DNA from: Pelomonas caseinilytica
Lineage (GTDB): Bacteria > Pseudomonadota > Gammaproteobacteria > Burkholderiales > Burkholderiaceae_C
DNA length: 64,000 bases
Assembly (NCBI RefSeq): GCF_021353235.1
Contig: NZ_JAJTWT010000007.1
Coordinates: 1-64,000 of the forward strand
Direction of reading: 5' to 3'
The notes below the pieces were generated by a model. It was given only the letters and a program-made list of their open reading frames with translations. It was not told where the DNA came from and searched no databases. Each line of letters begins with the position of its first letter. The first letter of the stretch is position 1. This document shows, in pieces, positions 54,652 to 62,010 of the stretch. The translations under genes and the position numbers were made by a program.

Positions 54652-55221
54652 TTACCCCTCCCGATCCCAAACCACCCCCTCCTCCGTCAACATCGCATCC
54701 AGCGCCACATCCAGCGGGCTCGGCTTCAACAGCGGCAGGAAGCCATGCGCATAGCCGATGCCCACCGCCGCCGGCCGGGGCTGCATCTCCGAGAGGGTCT
54801 TGTCCATGAAGCCGCCGCCGTAGCCCAGGCGCAGGCCGCAGGGGCCGAAGCCCAGGCAGGGCACGAGCATCAGCTGCGGCCGGAACTCCTCGGTGCCCTT
54901 GGGTTTGGGGATGTGGAAGGCGTCTTCCTCCATCGGGCAGCCGGGATACCAGACGTGGAAGCGCAGCGTGCGGTGCTCCTTGTCGACCACCGGCAGGCCG
55001 ATGCGCCGCTCGGGGTGATCCTCGCTCCAGCGGTAGAGGGCCGGCAAGGGGTCGAATTCGCCCTTGATGGGCCAATAGGCGCCGATCGTGGTCTCCCGCC
55101 GTCGCAGCAGCCACACCCGCAGCACCTCCTGCAGGTCGGCCGCGCGCGCGAGCCGGTCAGGCAGGGCCAGGCGTTGTTCGATCAACTTGTGCCGGACGGC
55201 GGCGCGGTCGTTCGCATCCAA
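54652..55221 (-). CDS. 5-formyltetrahydrofolate cyclo-ligase family protein (copy 1)
   Basis: About 189 residues if the TTG at 55219-55221 is used, with AAGGAATC before it. There is no ATG in frame near the conserved region. Family motifs: IGAYWPIKGEFD in the N-terminal half and LVPCLGFGPCGLRLGYGGGFMD (ATP and substrate site) later. It would convert 5-formyl-THF to methenyl-THF using ATP. A paralogue of the 60532-61095 gene; the two are diverged. Divergent from the hydroxylase gene. Confidence 0.85.
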   Translation of the reverse strand: MDANDRAAVRHKLIEQRLALPDRLARAADLQEVLRVWLLRRRETTIGAYWPIKGEFDPLPALYRWSEDHPERRIGLPVVDKEHRTLRFHVWYPGCPMEEDAFHIPKPKGTEEFRPQLMLVPCLGFGPCGLRLGYGGGFMDKTLSEMQPRPAAVGIGYAHGFLPLLKPSPLDVALDAMLTEEGVVWDREG

Positions 55222-55326
55222 GGTGGTTGATTCCTTGCGGACCTGTGACGGTGAATGTGGCCATTGTGGTCCATGCCCCGGCGTCGCTAGAGTCGCGTCG
55301 CCACAGCCAAGCAGGGAGACACAGGC

Positions 55327-56454
55327 ATGCTCAACAAGATCAACCAGCTCAGCGCGTCGAGCGGCCCGCTCAAGCCGGGACATGGCCTGGTCAGCGGCGT
55401 CATCGCGATGACGCTCGCCATCCTCTGCTTCCTCGGCGTGCTGGCCTTCCATTTCCCCGAGTACCTGACCACGCCGCAGTTGCGCAAGGCCTACGACGTC
55501 GAGGTGATGCGCCGGCTGCTGTACTGGAGCCTGGTGCTCTCGGGTGCCCTGGCCCTCTTCAACATCGTCTTCAGCCGCCAGCGCTGGCTGGCCCTGTGGA
55601 CCTTCGTGCTGCTGGGCCTGGCTCTGGCCTTGGGCGGACACAAGGTCGAGGTCAACCCCGACTTCCCGGACCACACGCCCTACATCGGACTGGACTGGTT
55701 CATCCTGGACCTGCTGGGCTCGACGCTGATCTTCGTCTTCATCGAGAAGCTGTTCGCGCTGCGCCGCGACCAGCCGGTGTTCCGCCCGGAGTGGCAGACC
55801 GACTTCCACCACTTCATCGTCAACCACCTGGCGGTGGGCTTCGTGATGCTCGCCACCAACCTGCTGGTGCATCGCCTCTTCGGCTGGGCGGCCAGGGACG
55901 GCATCCAGGCCTGGGTGCACGACCTGCCCTTCGGCGTGGCCCTCTTCCTCATCATCCTGGTGGCCGACCTGGTGCAGTACTGGACGCATCGGGCCTACCA
56001 CGAGGTGCCGCTGCTGTGGCGCCTGCACGCGGTGCACCACAGCGTGAAGAGCATGGACTGGCTGGCCGGCTCGCGCCAGCACATCCTGGAGCTCATCCTC
56101 ACTCGCACCCTGGTGCTGGCGCCCATCTTCGTGCTGGGCTTCAGCAAGGAGGTCATCGATGCCTACATCGTCATCGTCGGCTTCCAGGCGGTGTTCAACC
56201 ACGCCAACGTCAGCGTGCGCCTCGGGCCGCTGCGCTACCTGGTCGTGACGCCCAACTTCCACCACTGGCACCATTCGCAGGACCGCGAGGCCCTGGACAG
56301 GAACTACGCGGCCCACTTCGCCTTCCTCGACCACGTCTTCGGCACCGCCGTGCAGTCGGAGCGCAAATGGCCTGAGCGCTATGGCGTGCTGGGCGACTAC
56401 GTCCCCGACGGTTTCGTGCGCCAGTTGCACTTTCCGTTCACCTGGAAGGGATGA
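55327..56454 (+). CDS. Fatty acid hydroxylase/sterol desaturase family membrane protein
   Basis: 375 residues with several TM helices. The di-iron His clusters are visible: HRAYHEVPLLWRLHAVHH gives HxxxH and HxxHH, and FHHWHHSQD gives a third. Membrane-bound O2-dependent hydroxylase or desaturase acting on a lipid; bacterial substrates are mostly unknown (fatty acids, hopanoids or carotenoids). Followed six bases later by the TfoX-like gene on the same strand. Confidence 0.92.
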   Translation: MLNKINQLSASSGPLKPGHGLVSGVIAMTLAILCFLGVLAFHFPEYLTTPQLRKAYDVEVMRRLLYWSLVLSGALALFNIVFSRQRWLALWTFVLLGLALALGGHKVEVNPDFPDHTPYIGLDWFILDLLGSTLIFVFIEKLFALRRDQPVFRPEWQTDFHHFIVNHLAVGFVMLATNLLVHRLFGWAARDGIQAWVHDLPFGVALFLIILVADLVQYWTHRAYHEVPLLWRLHAVHHSVKSMDWLAGSRQHILELILTRTLVLAPIFVLGFSKEVIDAYIVIVGFQAVFNHANVSVRLGPLRYLVVTPNFHHWHHSQDREALDRNYAAHFAFLDHVFGTAVQSERKWPERYGVLGDYVPDGFVRQLHFPFTWKG

Positions 56455-56460
56455 CGCGGC

Positions 56461-56886
56461 ATGGATGCCTTCACCGAACTCTGCGTCGAGATGCTCTCGC
56501 CCCTCGGTCCCGTGCGGGTGCGCCGCATGTTCGGCGGCCAGGGGCTGTACGTGGACGGCCTCTTCATGGCCATCATCGACGACGGCCAGCTCTTCCTGAA
56601 GAGCGACGAGGCCACGCGCGACCGCTTCGACGCGGCGGGCTGCCTGCCCTTCACCTTCCCGAACAAGGCCGGCGAGCCGGTGGTGACCAGCTACCGCCGC
56701 CCCCCGGAGGAGGCGTTGGAATCGCCGCCGCTGATGCTGCCCTGGGCGCGGCTGGCCTTCGAGGCGGCCTTGCGCGCCGCCAATACGAAGGCGAAGAAGG
56801 CGGCTGCGCCCAAGCGGGCCGCCGCGGGCAAGTCGTCAGCGGCCAAGAAGGCGCCGGCCAAGAAGGCCGCGGCGCGCCGGGGCTGA
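56461..56886 (+). CDS. TfoX N-terminal domain protein with histone H1-like Lys/Ala tail
   Basis: 141 residues. Residues 1-105 form a TfoX_N domain (VRVRRMFGGQGLYVDG, FMAIIDDGQLFLKSDE, PWARLAFEAAL). The TfoX C-terminal domain is absent. In its place is a basic tail of Lys-Ala repeats (KKAAAPKR, AKKAPAKKAA) like those of bacterial histone H1-like proteins, suggesting nucleic-acid binding. Its last 51 bp overlap the convergent gene at 56836-57132. Confidence 0.88.
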   Translation: MDAFTELCVEMLSPLGPVRVRRMFGGQGLYVDGLFMAIIDDGQLFLKSDEATRDRFDAAGCLPFTFPNKAGEPVVTSYRRPPEEALESPPLMLPWARLAFEAALRAANTKAKKAAAPKRAAAGKSSAAKKAPAKKAAARRG

Positions 56887-57132
56887 GGCGGGCGGCACCA
56901 GCACTTCGAAGTCGGCCACCGGCCAGCCCTCCAGCACGGCCGTCTGGCCCGGCGCCAGGGCAACGGCCTCGCCGGCCTGCAGCCAATGGTCCTCGGCGGG
57001 CTCGTCGGCCGTGCCCGAGACGGTCAGCCACACGCGGCCCCGCGCCACGGACAGGCGGCGCGCCTCGGCGCCCCCCGCCAGGGTCAGGGCCCGGCCACCG
57101 TCCAGGTGCCAGATGGATTGCGCATCGCTCAT
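56836..57132 (-). CDS. DUF2917-type cupin-like protein
   Basis: 98 residues. Segments ARRLSVARGRVWLTVSG and HWLQAGEAVALAPGQTAVLEGW fit the small DUF2917 family common in Burkholderiales; function unknown. The C-terminal 17 residues (PARRGLLGRRLLGR) are read antisense to the Lys/Ala tail of the TfoX-like protein. A GGAGAGAC precedes the ATG. Confidence 0.75.
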   Translation of the reverse strand: MSDAQSIWHLDGGRALTLAGGAEARRLSVARGRVWLTVSGTADEPAEDHWLQAGEAVALAPGQTAVLEGWPVADFEVLVPPASAPARRGLLGRRLLGR

Positions 57133-57222
57133 GATGTCTCTCCTGGGTTGATGTCAGGGATTTTCCGGAGTCCACCCAGGGCGGTCCAATGAATCTGCAG
57201 CGCGGATTGATACCATCCGCTC

Positions 57223-58170
57223 ATGAATCAGCCGATCCGGCAACGCCCGCTTTCCGTCGGTCCGCTGCGCGCCTTCGAGGCCGTGGCCCGGCTGCTGTCC
57301 TTCCGCGCCGCGGCCGAGGAACTGAGCCTCACGCAATCGGCCGTCAGCCGGCAGATCCAGGCCCTGGAGGAGGAGATCGGCTGCACCCTCTTCCTGCGCG
57401 GCACGCGCAAGGTCGAGCTCTCCACCGACGGCGCCGTGCTGCTGCCCACCGCCGTGGCCGTGCTGTCGCGGCTGGACCAGACGGTGCGGCAGATCCGCCG
57501 CTCCCGCGGCCGGCGCGTCGTCAACGTGAGCACGTTCGCGTCCTTCGCCTCGCTGTGGCTCATCCCGCGCATGGAGGCCTTCCAGCGCGAGCACGCCGAC
57601 ATCGACATCCGGGTCTCCGCCTACGACCGCAAAGTGGACCTCGAGGACGGCGAGAGCGACCTCGCCCTGCGCTACGACGACCGCCCTTCCGTGCCGCCCG
57701 ACGCCGACCAGCTCTTCGAGGAGCTGCTGTCGCCCTGCGTCAGCCCCTGGTATCTGCAGAACCCGCCCGCCCCGCTGAAGCGCCCGGCCGACCTGGCCCG
57801 CCACGCCCTGGCCGAGGAGGACGACCCGCGCCCCAGCGCCGAATACCTGAGCTGGCGGCGCTGGCTGACGGAGCAGGGGGAGCCGGACCTGCAGCCGCGC
57901 CGCTGGCTCTACCTGAACTTCACCTACCAGCAAGTCCAGGCGGCATTGACCGGCCAGGGCGTGGCGCTTGCACGCCTGCCGCTGGTGCACGAGCACCTGC
58001 AGCGCGGCGAGCTGGTGGAACCCTTCGGCAAGGCCGGCCGCCTGGGCAGCCCCTTCGGCTACTGGCTCATCCTGGGCCCTGGCGCCGCGCGGCGGCCCGA
58101 GGTCCAGCAGTTCGCCGACTGGGTGCGCGCCCAGGCCGCCCTCACGCGCGACGCGCTGGCCGGCGTGTGA
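57223..58170 (+). CDS. LysR-type transcription regulator (GcvA-like)
   Basis: 315 residues. N-terminal winged helix-turn-helix (LRAFEAVARLLSFRAAAEEL, LTQSAVSRQIQALEEEIG) and a two-lobe effector domain. The GcvA-like pattern VNVSTFASFASLWLIPRM follows the linker. Divergent from the DUF2917 gene (90-bp gap) and 63 bp upstream of a LysE gene that it may control. Confidence 0.93.
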   Translation: MNQPIRQRPLSVGPLRAFEAVARLLSFRAAAEELSLTQSAVSRQIQALEEEIGCTLFLRGTRKVELSTDGAVLLPTAVAVLSRLDQTVRQIRRSRGRRVVNVSTFASFASLWLIPRMEAFQREHADIDIRVSAYDRKVDLEDGESDLALRYDDRPSVPPDADQLFEELLSPCVSPWYLQNPPAPLKRPADLARHALAEEDDPRPSAEYLSWRRWLTEQGEPDLQPRRWLYLNFTYQQVQAALTGQGVALARLPLVHEHLQRGELVEPFGKAGRLGSPFGYWLILGPGAARRPEVQQFADWVRAQAALTRDALAGV

Positions 58171-58233
58171 GCAGGTCCTAGACTCGGGCGGCGCGCCGCA
58201 TCCTGCCGGCTGCGCCTGCGAAGGAGCCCCACC

Positions 58234-58872
58234 ATGGACCTGCTGCCCACCGGCGCCGCCCTCTATGCCTTCCTCATCGCCACCCTCGTGCTGGCGCTGA
58301 CACCTGGGCCCGGCGTCGTCTTCATCGTCACGCGCACGCTGGCCCAAGGCCGCACGGCGGGGCTGGCCTCCGTGGGCGGCGTGGCCCTGGGAAACCTGGC
58401 GAATGCGGTCGGTGCGTCCATCGGCCTGGCCGCCCTGTTCGCGGCCTCGTCGCTGGCGTTCACGGTGGTGCGCTGGGCCGGCGCCGCCTACCTGGTGTGG
58501 CTGGGGCTGCAGGCGCTGCGTCGGCCCGCCGCGGCCGCGGCCGACGGCGCCGTCCTGCCCCGCACCGAGCCGCGGCGGCTGTTCCGCGACGGCTTCTTCG
58601 TCGCCCTGCTCAACCCCAAGACGACCCTCTTCTTCGCCGCCTTCATCCCGCAGTTCCTGCATCCCGACGGCTCCCAGGCCGTGCAGGCCCTGGCCTTGAG
58701 CGTGCTGTTCGTGGCCATCGCGGCCGTGACGGACAGCCTCTACGCGCTGCTGGCCGGCAGCCTCGCGCCACTGCTGCGCGGCGCGGCCGGCCACGGCCGT
58801 TACATCTCGGCCCTGGTCTACCTGGCGCTGGGCTGCTATGCCGCCTTCGGCGGCACCCGTCAGAAAACCTAG
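58234..58872 (+). CDS. LysE/RhtB family amino acid exporter
   Basis: 212 residues, about six TM helices, with the family signature TPGPGVVFIVTRTLAQGRTAGL and DGFFVALLNPKTTLFFAAF. Exports amino acids or derivatives such as homoserine lactone. AAGGAGCC lies ahead of the ATG. Converges with the antiporter gene, with a 4-bp overlap of the stops. Confidence 0.93.
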   Translation: MDLLPTGAALYAFLIATLVLALTPGPGVVFIVTRTLAQGRTAGLASVGGVALGNLANAVGASIGLAALFAASSLAFTVVRWAGAAYLVWLGLQALRRPAAAAADGAVLPRTEPRRLFRDGFFVALLNPKTTLFFAAFIPQFLHPDGSQAVQALALSVLFVAIAAVTDSLYALLAGSLAPLLRGAAGHGRYISALVYLALGCYAAFGGTRQKT

Positions 58873-60530
58873 GAGGCTGCGACGAGCCGTGCAAAGGCTT
58901 CGGCCAGCGCCCGCTGCGACCGCAGTACGTGGCTGACCCCGGCCTCGCCCAGCCAGCGCTGCTCCTCGTCCGTGTGGGCGAGGGCGGCGCAGCGCAGCTC
59001 CGGGTTGAGCTGCCGGGCCAGAGCCAGCATCGCCGGCACGTCGCGCACGTCGGCCAGGGCGACGACCAGCCAGGCTGCCTGCGCGATGTGGGCCTGCACC
59101 AGCGTCATGGCCTCGGCGGCCTCGCCCAGCACGGCCGGCTGGCCGCCGGCGCGCAGGGCCTCGACGACCTCGCGGTCGCGGTCGATGACGACGACCGGCC
59201 GGCCGGCGAGCCGCTCGCGCAGGGCTGCGCCCAGCGGGCCGTGGCCCACCAGCACGATCTGGCCGGCCAGCGACGTGGCCGGCGTGTCGGCCGGCAGCTC
59301 CGCCAGGGGGTCGTCGCGGGCCTCCAGGCGGCGCGCCCAGGCCGAGCGCGGCAGCACCCAGCGGCGCAGCGGCTCCACGCCCGAGAACAGCAGCGGATTG
59401 AGCGCGATGGAGACGATGGCGCCAGCCACCACCAGGCTGGTCGCCTCGGGCGGCACGAGGCCGAGGCTCTGGCCCAGGCCGAGCAGGATGAAGCTGAACT
59501 CGCCGATCTGCGCCAGGCTCACCGCCACCGTCAGCGCCGTGCTCAAGGGGTAGCGCAGCAACAGCACCAGGGCGCCCGCCGCCAGCGTCTTGCCCAGCAG
59601 GATGACGGCCACCGTCGCCAGCACGGCCAGGGGCTGCTCGACCAGCACGCCCGGGTCGAACAGCATGCCGACGGCAACGAAGAAAAGCACCGCGAAAGCG
59701 TCGCGCAGCGGCAGGCTTTCGTGGGCGGCCCGCTCGCTGAAGGCCGACTCGCGCAGCACCAGCCCGGCGAAGAAAGCCCCGAGCGCCACGCTCACGCCGA
59801 AGAGGGCCGCCGCGGCCACCGCCAGGCCGACGGCCGCCGCCACCGTGGCCAGCGTGAACAGCTCGCGCGAGCCGGTGCGGTTGACCTGCCACAGCAGCCA
59901 GGGCAGCAGGCGCCGGCCGGCCACCAGCATGAGGGCGACGAAGGCGGCCACGGCGAGCAGCGTCTTGGCGATGGTGAGCGCCAGGCCGCCGCCCGCGGCC
60001 TCGCCCTTGCCGGAAAGCACCGGCATCAGCACCAGGGCCAGCACCATGGCCAGGTCTTCCACCACCAGCCAGCCGATGGCGATGCGGCCATTGCCGGTGT
60101 GCAGCAGCTCGCGCGACTCCAGCGCCCTCAGCAGCACCACGGTGCTGGCCACCGACAGCGCCAGGCCGAAGACCAGCGCGGCGGCGAGGTCCCACCCCCA
60201 CCAGAGATGGGCCAGCGCCGCCCCCATGCCGGTGGCCGCGGCCATCTGCACCAGGGCGCCCGGCAGGGCGATGCCCTTGACCGACACCAGGTCGTGCACC
60301 GAGAAATGCAGCCCGACGCCGAACATCAGCAGCATGACCCCCACCTCCGACAGCTGCTGCGCCAGGTGCACGTCGCCCACGAAGCCCGGCGTGTGCGGCC
60401 CGATCAGCACCCCTGCCACCAGATAGCCCACCAGGGCCGGCAAGCGCGCCCACTGCGCCAGCAGGCCCAGCACCAGCGCCAGGCCGAAGGCGGCGGCCAG
60501 CGTCGAGATCAGCGTCATGCCGTCGTGCAT
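58869..60530 (-). CDS. Kef/YbaL-type cation:proton antiporter with TrkA-N domain
   Basis: 553 residues. About twelve TM helices (1-385; GYLVAGVLIGPHTPG, VASTVVLLRALE, VSLAQIGEFSFILL) and a C-terminal nucleotide-binding RCK/TrkA-N domain (IVLVGHGPLGAALRERL). Monovalent cation/proton antiport, probably K+ efflux. There is no second RCK_C domain. Follows the cyclo-ligase paralogue by one base, so the two are cotranscribed. Confidence 0.93.
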   Translation of the reverse strand: MHDGMTLISTLAAAFGLALVLGLLAQWARLPALVGYLVAGVLIGPHTPGFVGDVHLAQQLSEVGVMLLMFGVGLHFSVHDLVSVKGIALPGALVQMAAATGMGAALAHLWWGWDLAAALVFGLALSVASTVVLLRALESRELLHTGNGRIAIGWLVVEDLAMVLALVLMPVLSGKGEAAGGGLALTIAKTLLAVAAFVALMLVAGRRLLPWLLWQVNRTGSRELFTLATVAAAVGLAVAAAALFGVSVALGAFFAGLVLRESAFSERAAHESLPLRDAFAVLFFVAVGMLFDPGVLVEQPLAVLATVAVILLGKTLAAGALVLLLRYPLSTALTVAVSLAQIGEFSFILLGLGQSLGLVPPEATSLVVAGAIVSIALNPLLFSGVEPLRRWVLPRSAWARRLEARDDPLAELPADTPATSLAGQIVLVGHGPLGAALRERLAGRPVVVIDRDREVVEALRAGGQPAVLGEAAEAMTLVQAHIAQAAWLVVALADVRDVPAMLALARQLNPELRCAALAHTDEEQRWLGEAGVSHVLRSQRALAEAFARLVAAS

Positions 60531-60531
60531 G

Positions 60532-61095
60532 TCATTCGGGCGCGATGAGTTCTCGCTCGGTGAGGACGAGGGTCAGCGGGTGGTCGTGCGGTTCGGCGGC
60601 GAAGCGGGCCTCGGCACCCGACCAGGCCAGGCCGATGGTCGTCACGCCGGGATGCGCCGCCAGCCAGCGGTCGAAATAGCCGCCGCCATAGCCCAGGCGG
60701 TAGCCCTCGCGCGTGAACCCGACGCAGGGCACCAGCACCACGTCCGGCACAGCCACGGCGCCGCAGGCGGTGGCGATGCCGCACTCGTCCTGCGCCGTCG
60801 GCGTTGCGCCGTCCCAGCGGCGGAACACCATCTCGGCCGGCGTGCGGCGGGCGCTGGGCAGGGCGCGGGGCCAGGGCTGGGGGCCGGGATCGAACTCACC
60901 GGCCAACGGCCAGTAGACGCCCAGCAATTCGGGCTCGAGCTGGGCCAGCAGCGGCGACAGGGCCTGGCGCACCGCAAGCTCGGCGGCCTGGAAATCCGGG
61001 GTGGCGGCAAAGGCGCGCCGGGCGGCGAGCAGGCGGCGGCGGAGCTCGGGGCGCTCGGCCGGCGGCACGAAGTGGGGCGGTGCGGTGACGGGCAT
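60532..61095 (-). CDS. 5-formyltetrahydrofolate cyclo-ligase family protein (copy 2)
   Basis: 187 residues from ATG MPVTAPPHFV; a TTG 27 bases upstream is also open. Motifs: LLGVYWPLAGEFDPG and LVPCVGFTREGYRLGYGGGYFDRW, the canonical form of the active-site segment. It fits 5-formyl-THF cyclo-ligase better than copy 1, which has GFMDK in place of GYFDR. Upstream partner of the antiporter gene. Confidence 0.92.
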   Translation of the reverse strand: MPVTAPPHFVPPAERPELRRRLLAARRAFAATPDFQAAELAVRQALSPLLAQLEPELLGVYWPLAGEFDPGPQPWPRALPSARRTPAEMVFRRWDGATPTAQDECGIATACGAVAVPDVVLVPCVGFTREGYRLGYGGGYFDRWLAAHPGVTTIGLAWSGAEARFAAEPHDHPLTLVLTERELIAPE

Positions 61096-61166
61096 GCCCC
61101 ATTGGAACCCAGCTTGACTCAAGGCCGGGCCTCGAGGCCTCCGGCCTCTGGCGCAAGCGATCGCCC

Positions 61167-61514
61167 TCAGGCGCCGTCGATCATCGGCGGCGCCGAGCCG
61201 CGGCCCAGCCCGGGCGCGGGCGGCGGCGTCCAGACGCCCTTCACCACGCCCTGGCTCAGGACCTGCATCGCGCCGTCCACGCGCGCGCCGTGGTTCTCGA
61301 CCTCGCGCAGGCGCCTTTCCATGTCGGCCTGGGCCTTGTGCAACTCATCGACCTGGCGCAGGGCGCCCTTCAGCTGCTCATCGAGCCGGATGTTGATCTC
61401 GGCCAGCTCCTGCAGCTTGGTCTGCTGCGTCTTGATGGTCTCGGCGCTTTTCTTGATCGAGGCTTCAAGCTCGACGATTTTCTTGAATGCGCCGAGGAGA
61501 TCCGTGATGCCCAT
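61167..61514 (-). CDS. Coiled-coil hypothetical protein
   Basis: 115 residues. Residues 1-85 form a heptad-rich coiled coil (LEASIKKSAETIKTQQ, LKGALRQVDELHKAQ), followed by a Pro/Gly-rich tail (WTPPPAPGLGRG). No signal peptide. Starts three bases after the stop of the gene at 61518, so the two are an operon. No family recognised. Confidence 0.75.
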   Translation of the reverse strand: MGITDLLGAFKKIVELEASIKKSAETIKTQQTKLQELAEINIRLDEQLKGALRQVDELHKAQADMERRLREVENHGARVDGAMQVLSQGVVKGVWTPPPAPGLGRGSAPPMIDGA

Positions 61515-61517
61515 CGG

Positions 61518-61856
61518 TCAGGCAACGCTGGCACGCAGGCGGGCGAGCAGGCTGTCCACCGTCCGGTTGCTGTTCTGCACGAAGGCGTCCGCCTCGTCCA
61601 GGGCCTGGATGGAGCGGTCGATCGAGGCGCTGATCAGCGGCGACAGCTCGCGGGCCACCCGCGCCTCGGCGACGTCGGTCATCGTGAGGCCCTGCTGCCC
61701 GGCATCCACCACGACCAAGGGCCCGTAGGCGACCGCCTTGTGCTTGGCGACGCCCACGACGACGTTGGGAACCTTGTACGCAAGCACCCCTTCAGGCAGG
61801 TTCACGGCGCCGGGCACGGCGGCTCGACCGCGGCTGGAAGGCTTGATGATGGACAT
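61518..61856 (-). CDS. Hypothetical protein paired with the coiled-coil protein
   Basis: 112 residues from ATG MSIIKPSSRGRAA. A conserved-looking centre (VLAYKVPNVVVGVAKHKAVAYG) is followed by a helical C-terminus. The frame is open to 62012 upstream, but the added part lacks coding character. No family recognised. The 154 bp to the divergent transglycosylase gene should hold both promoters. Confidence 0.7.
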   Translation of the reverse strand: MSIIKPSSRGRAAVPGAVNLPEGVLAYKVPNVVVGVAKHKAVAYGPLVVVDAGQQGLTMTDVAEARVARELSPLISASIDRSIQALDEADAFVQNSNRTVDSLLARLRASVA

Positions 61857-62010
61857 GGGACCCCTGGTGCAGGACTGGGAACCAGGAAATGCTAGCACTC
61901 GAGGCTTTCGCGCCCCGTTGCGCCCCCGCATCGCTCCGCCAGCCCGCCGGCCACACGCCCCTGTTCGAGCGGACGACGGGTCCCTGGGGTAAATTCCCTG
62001 CGTGCCAGTC

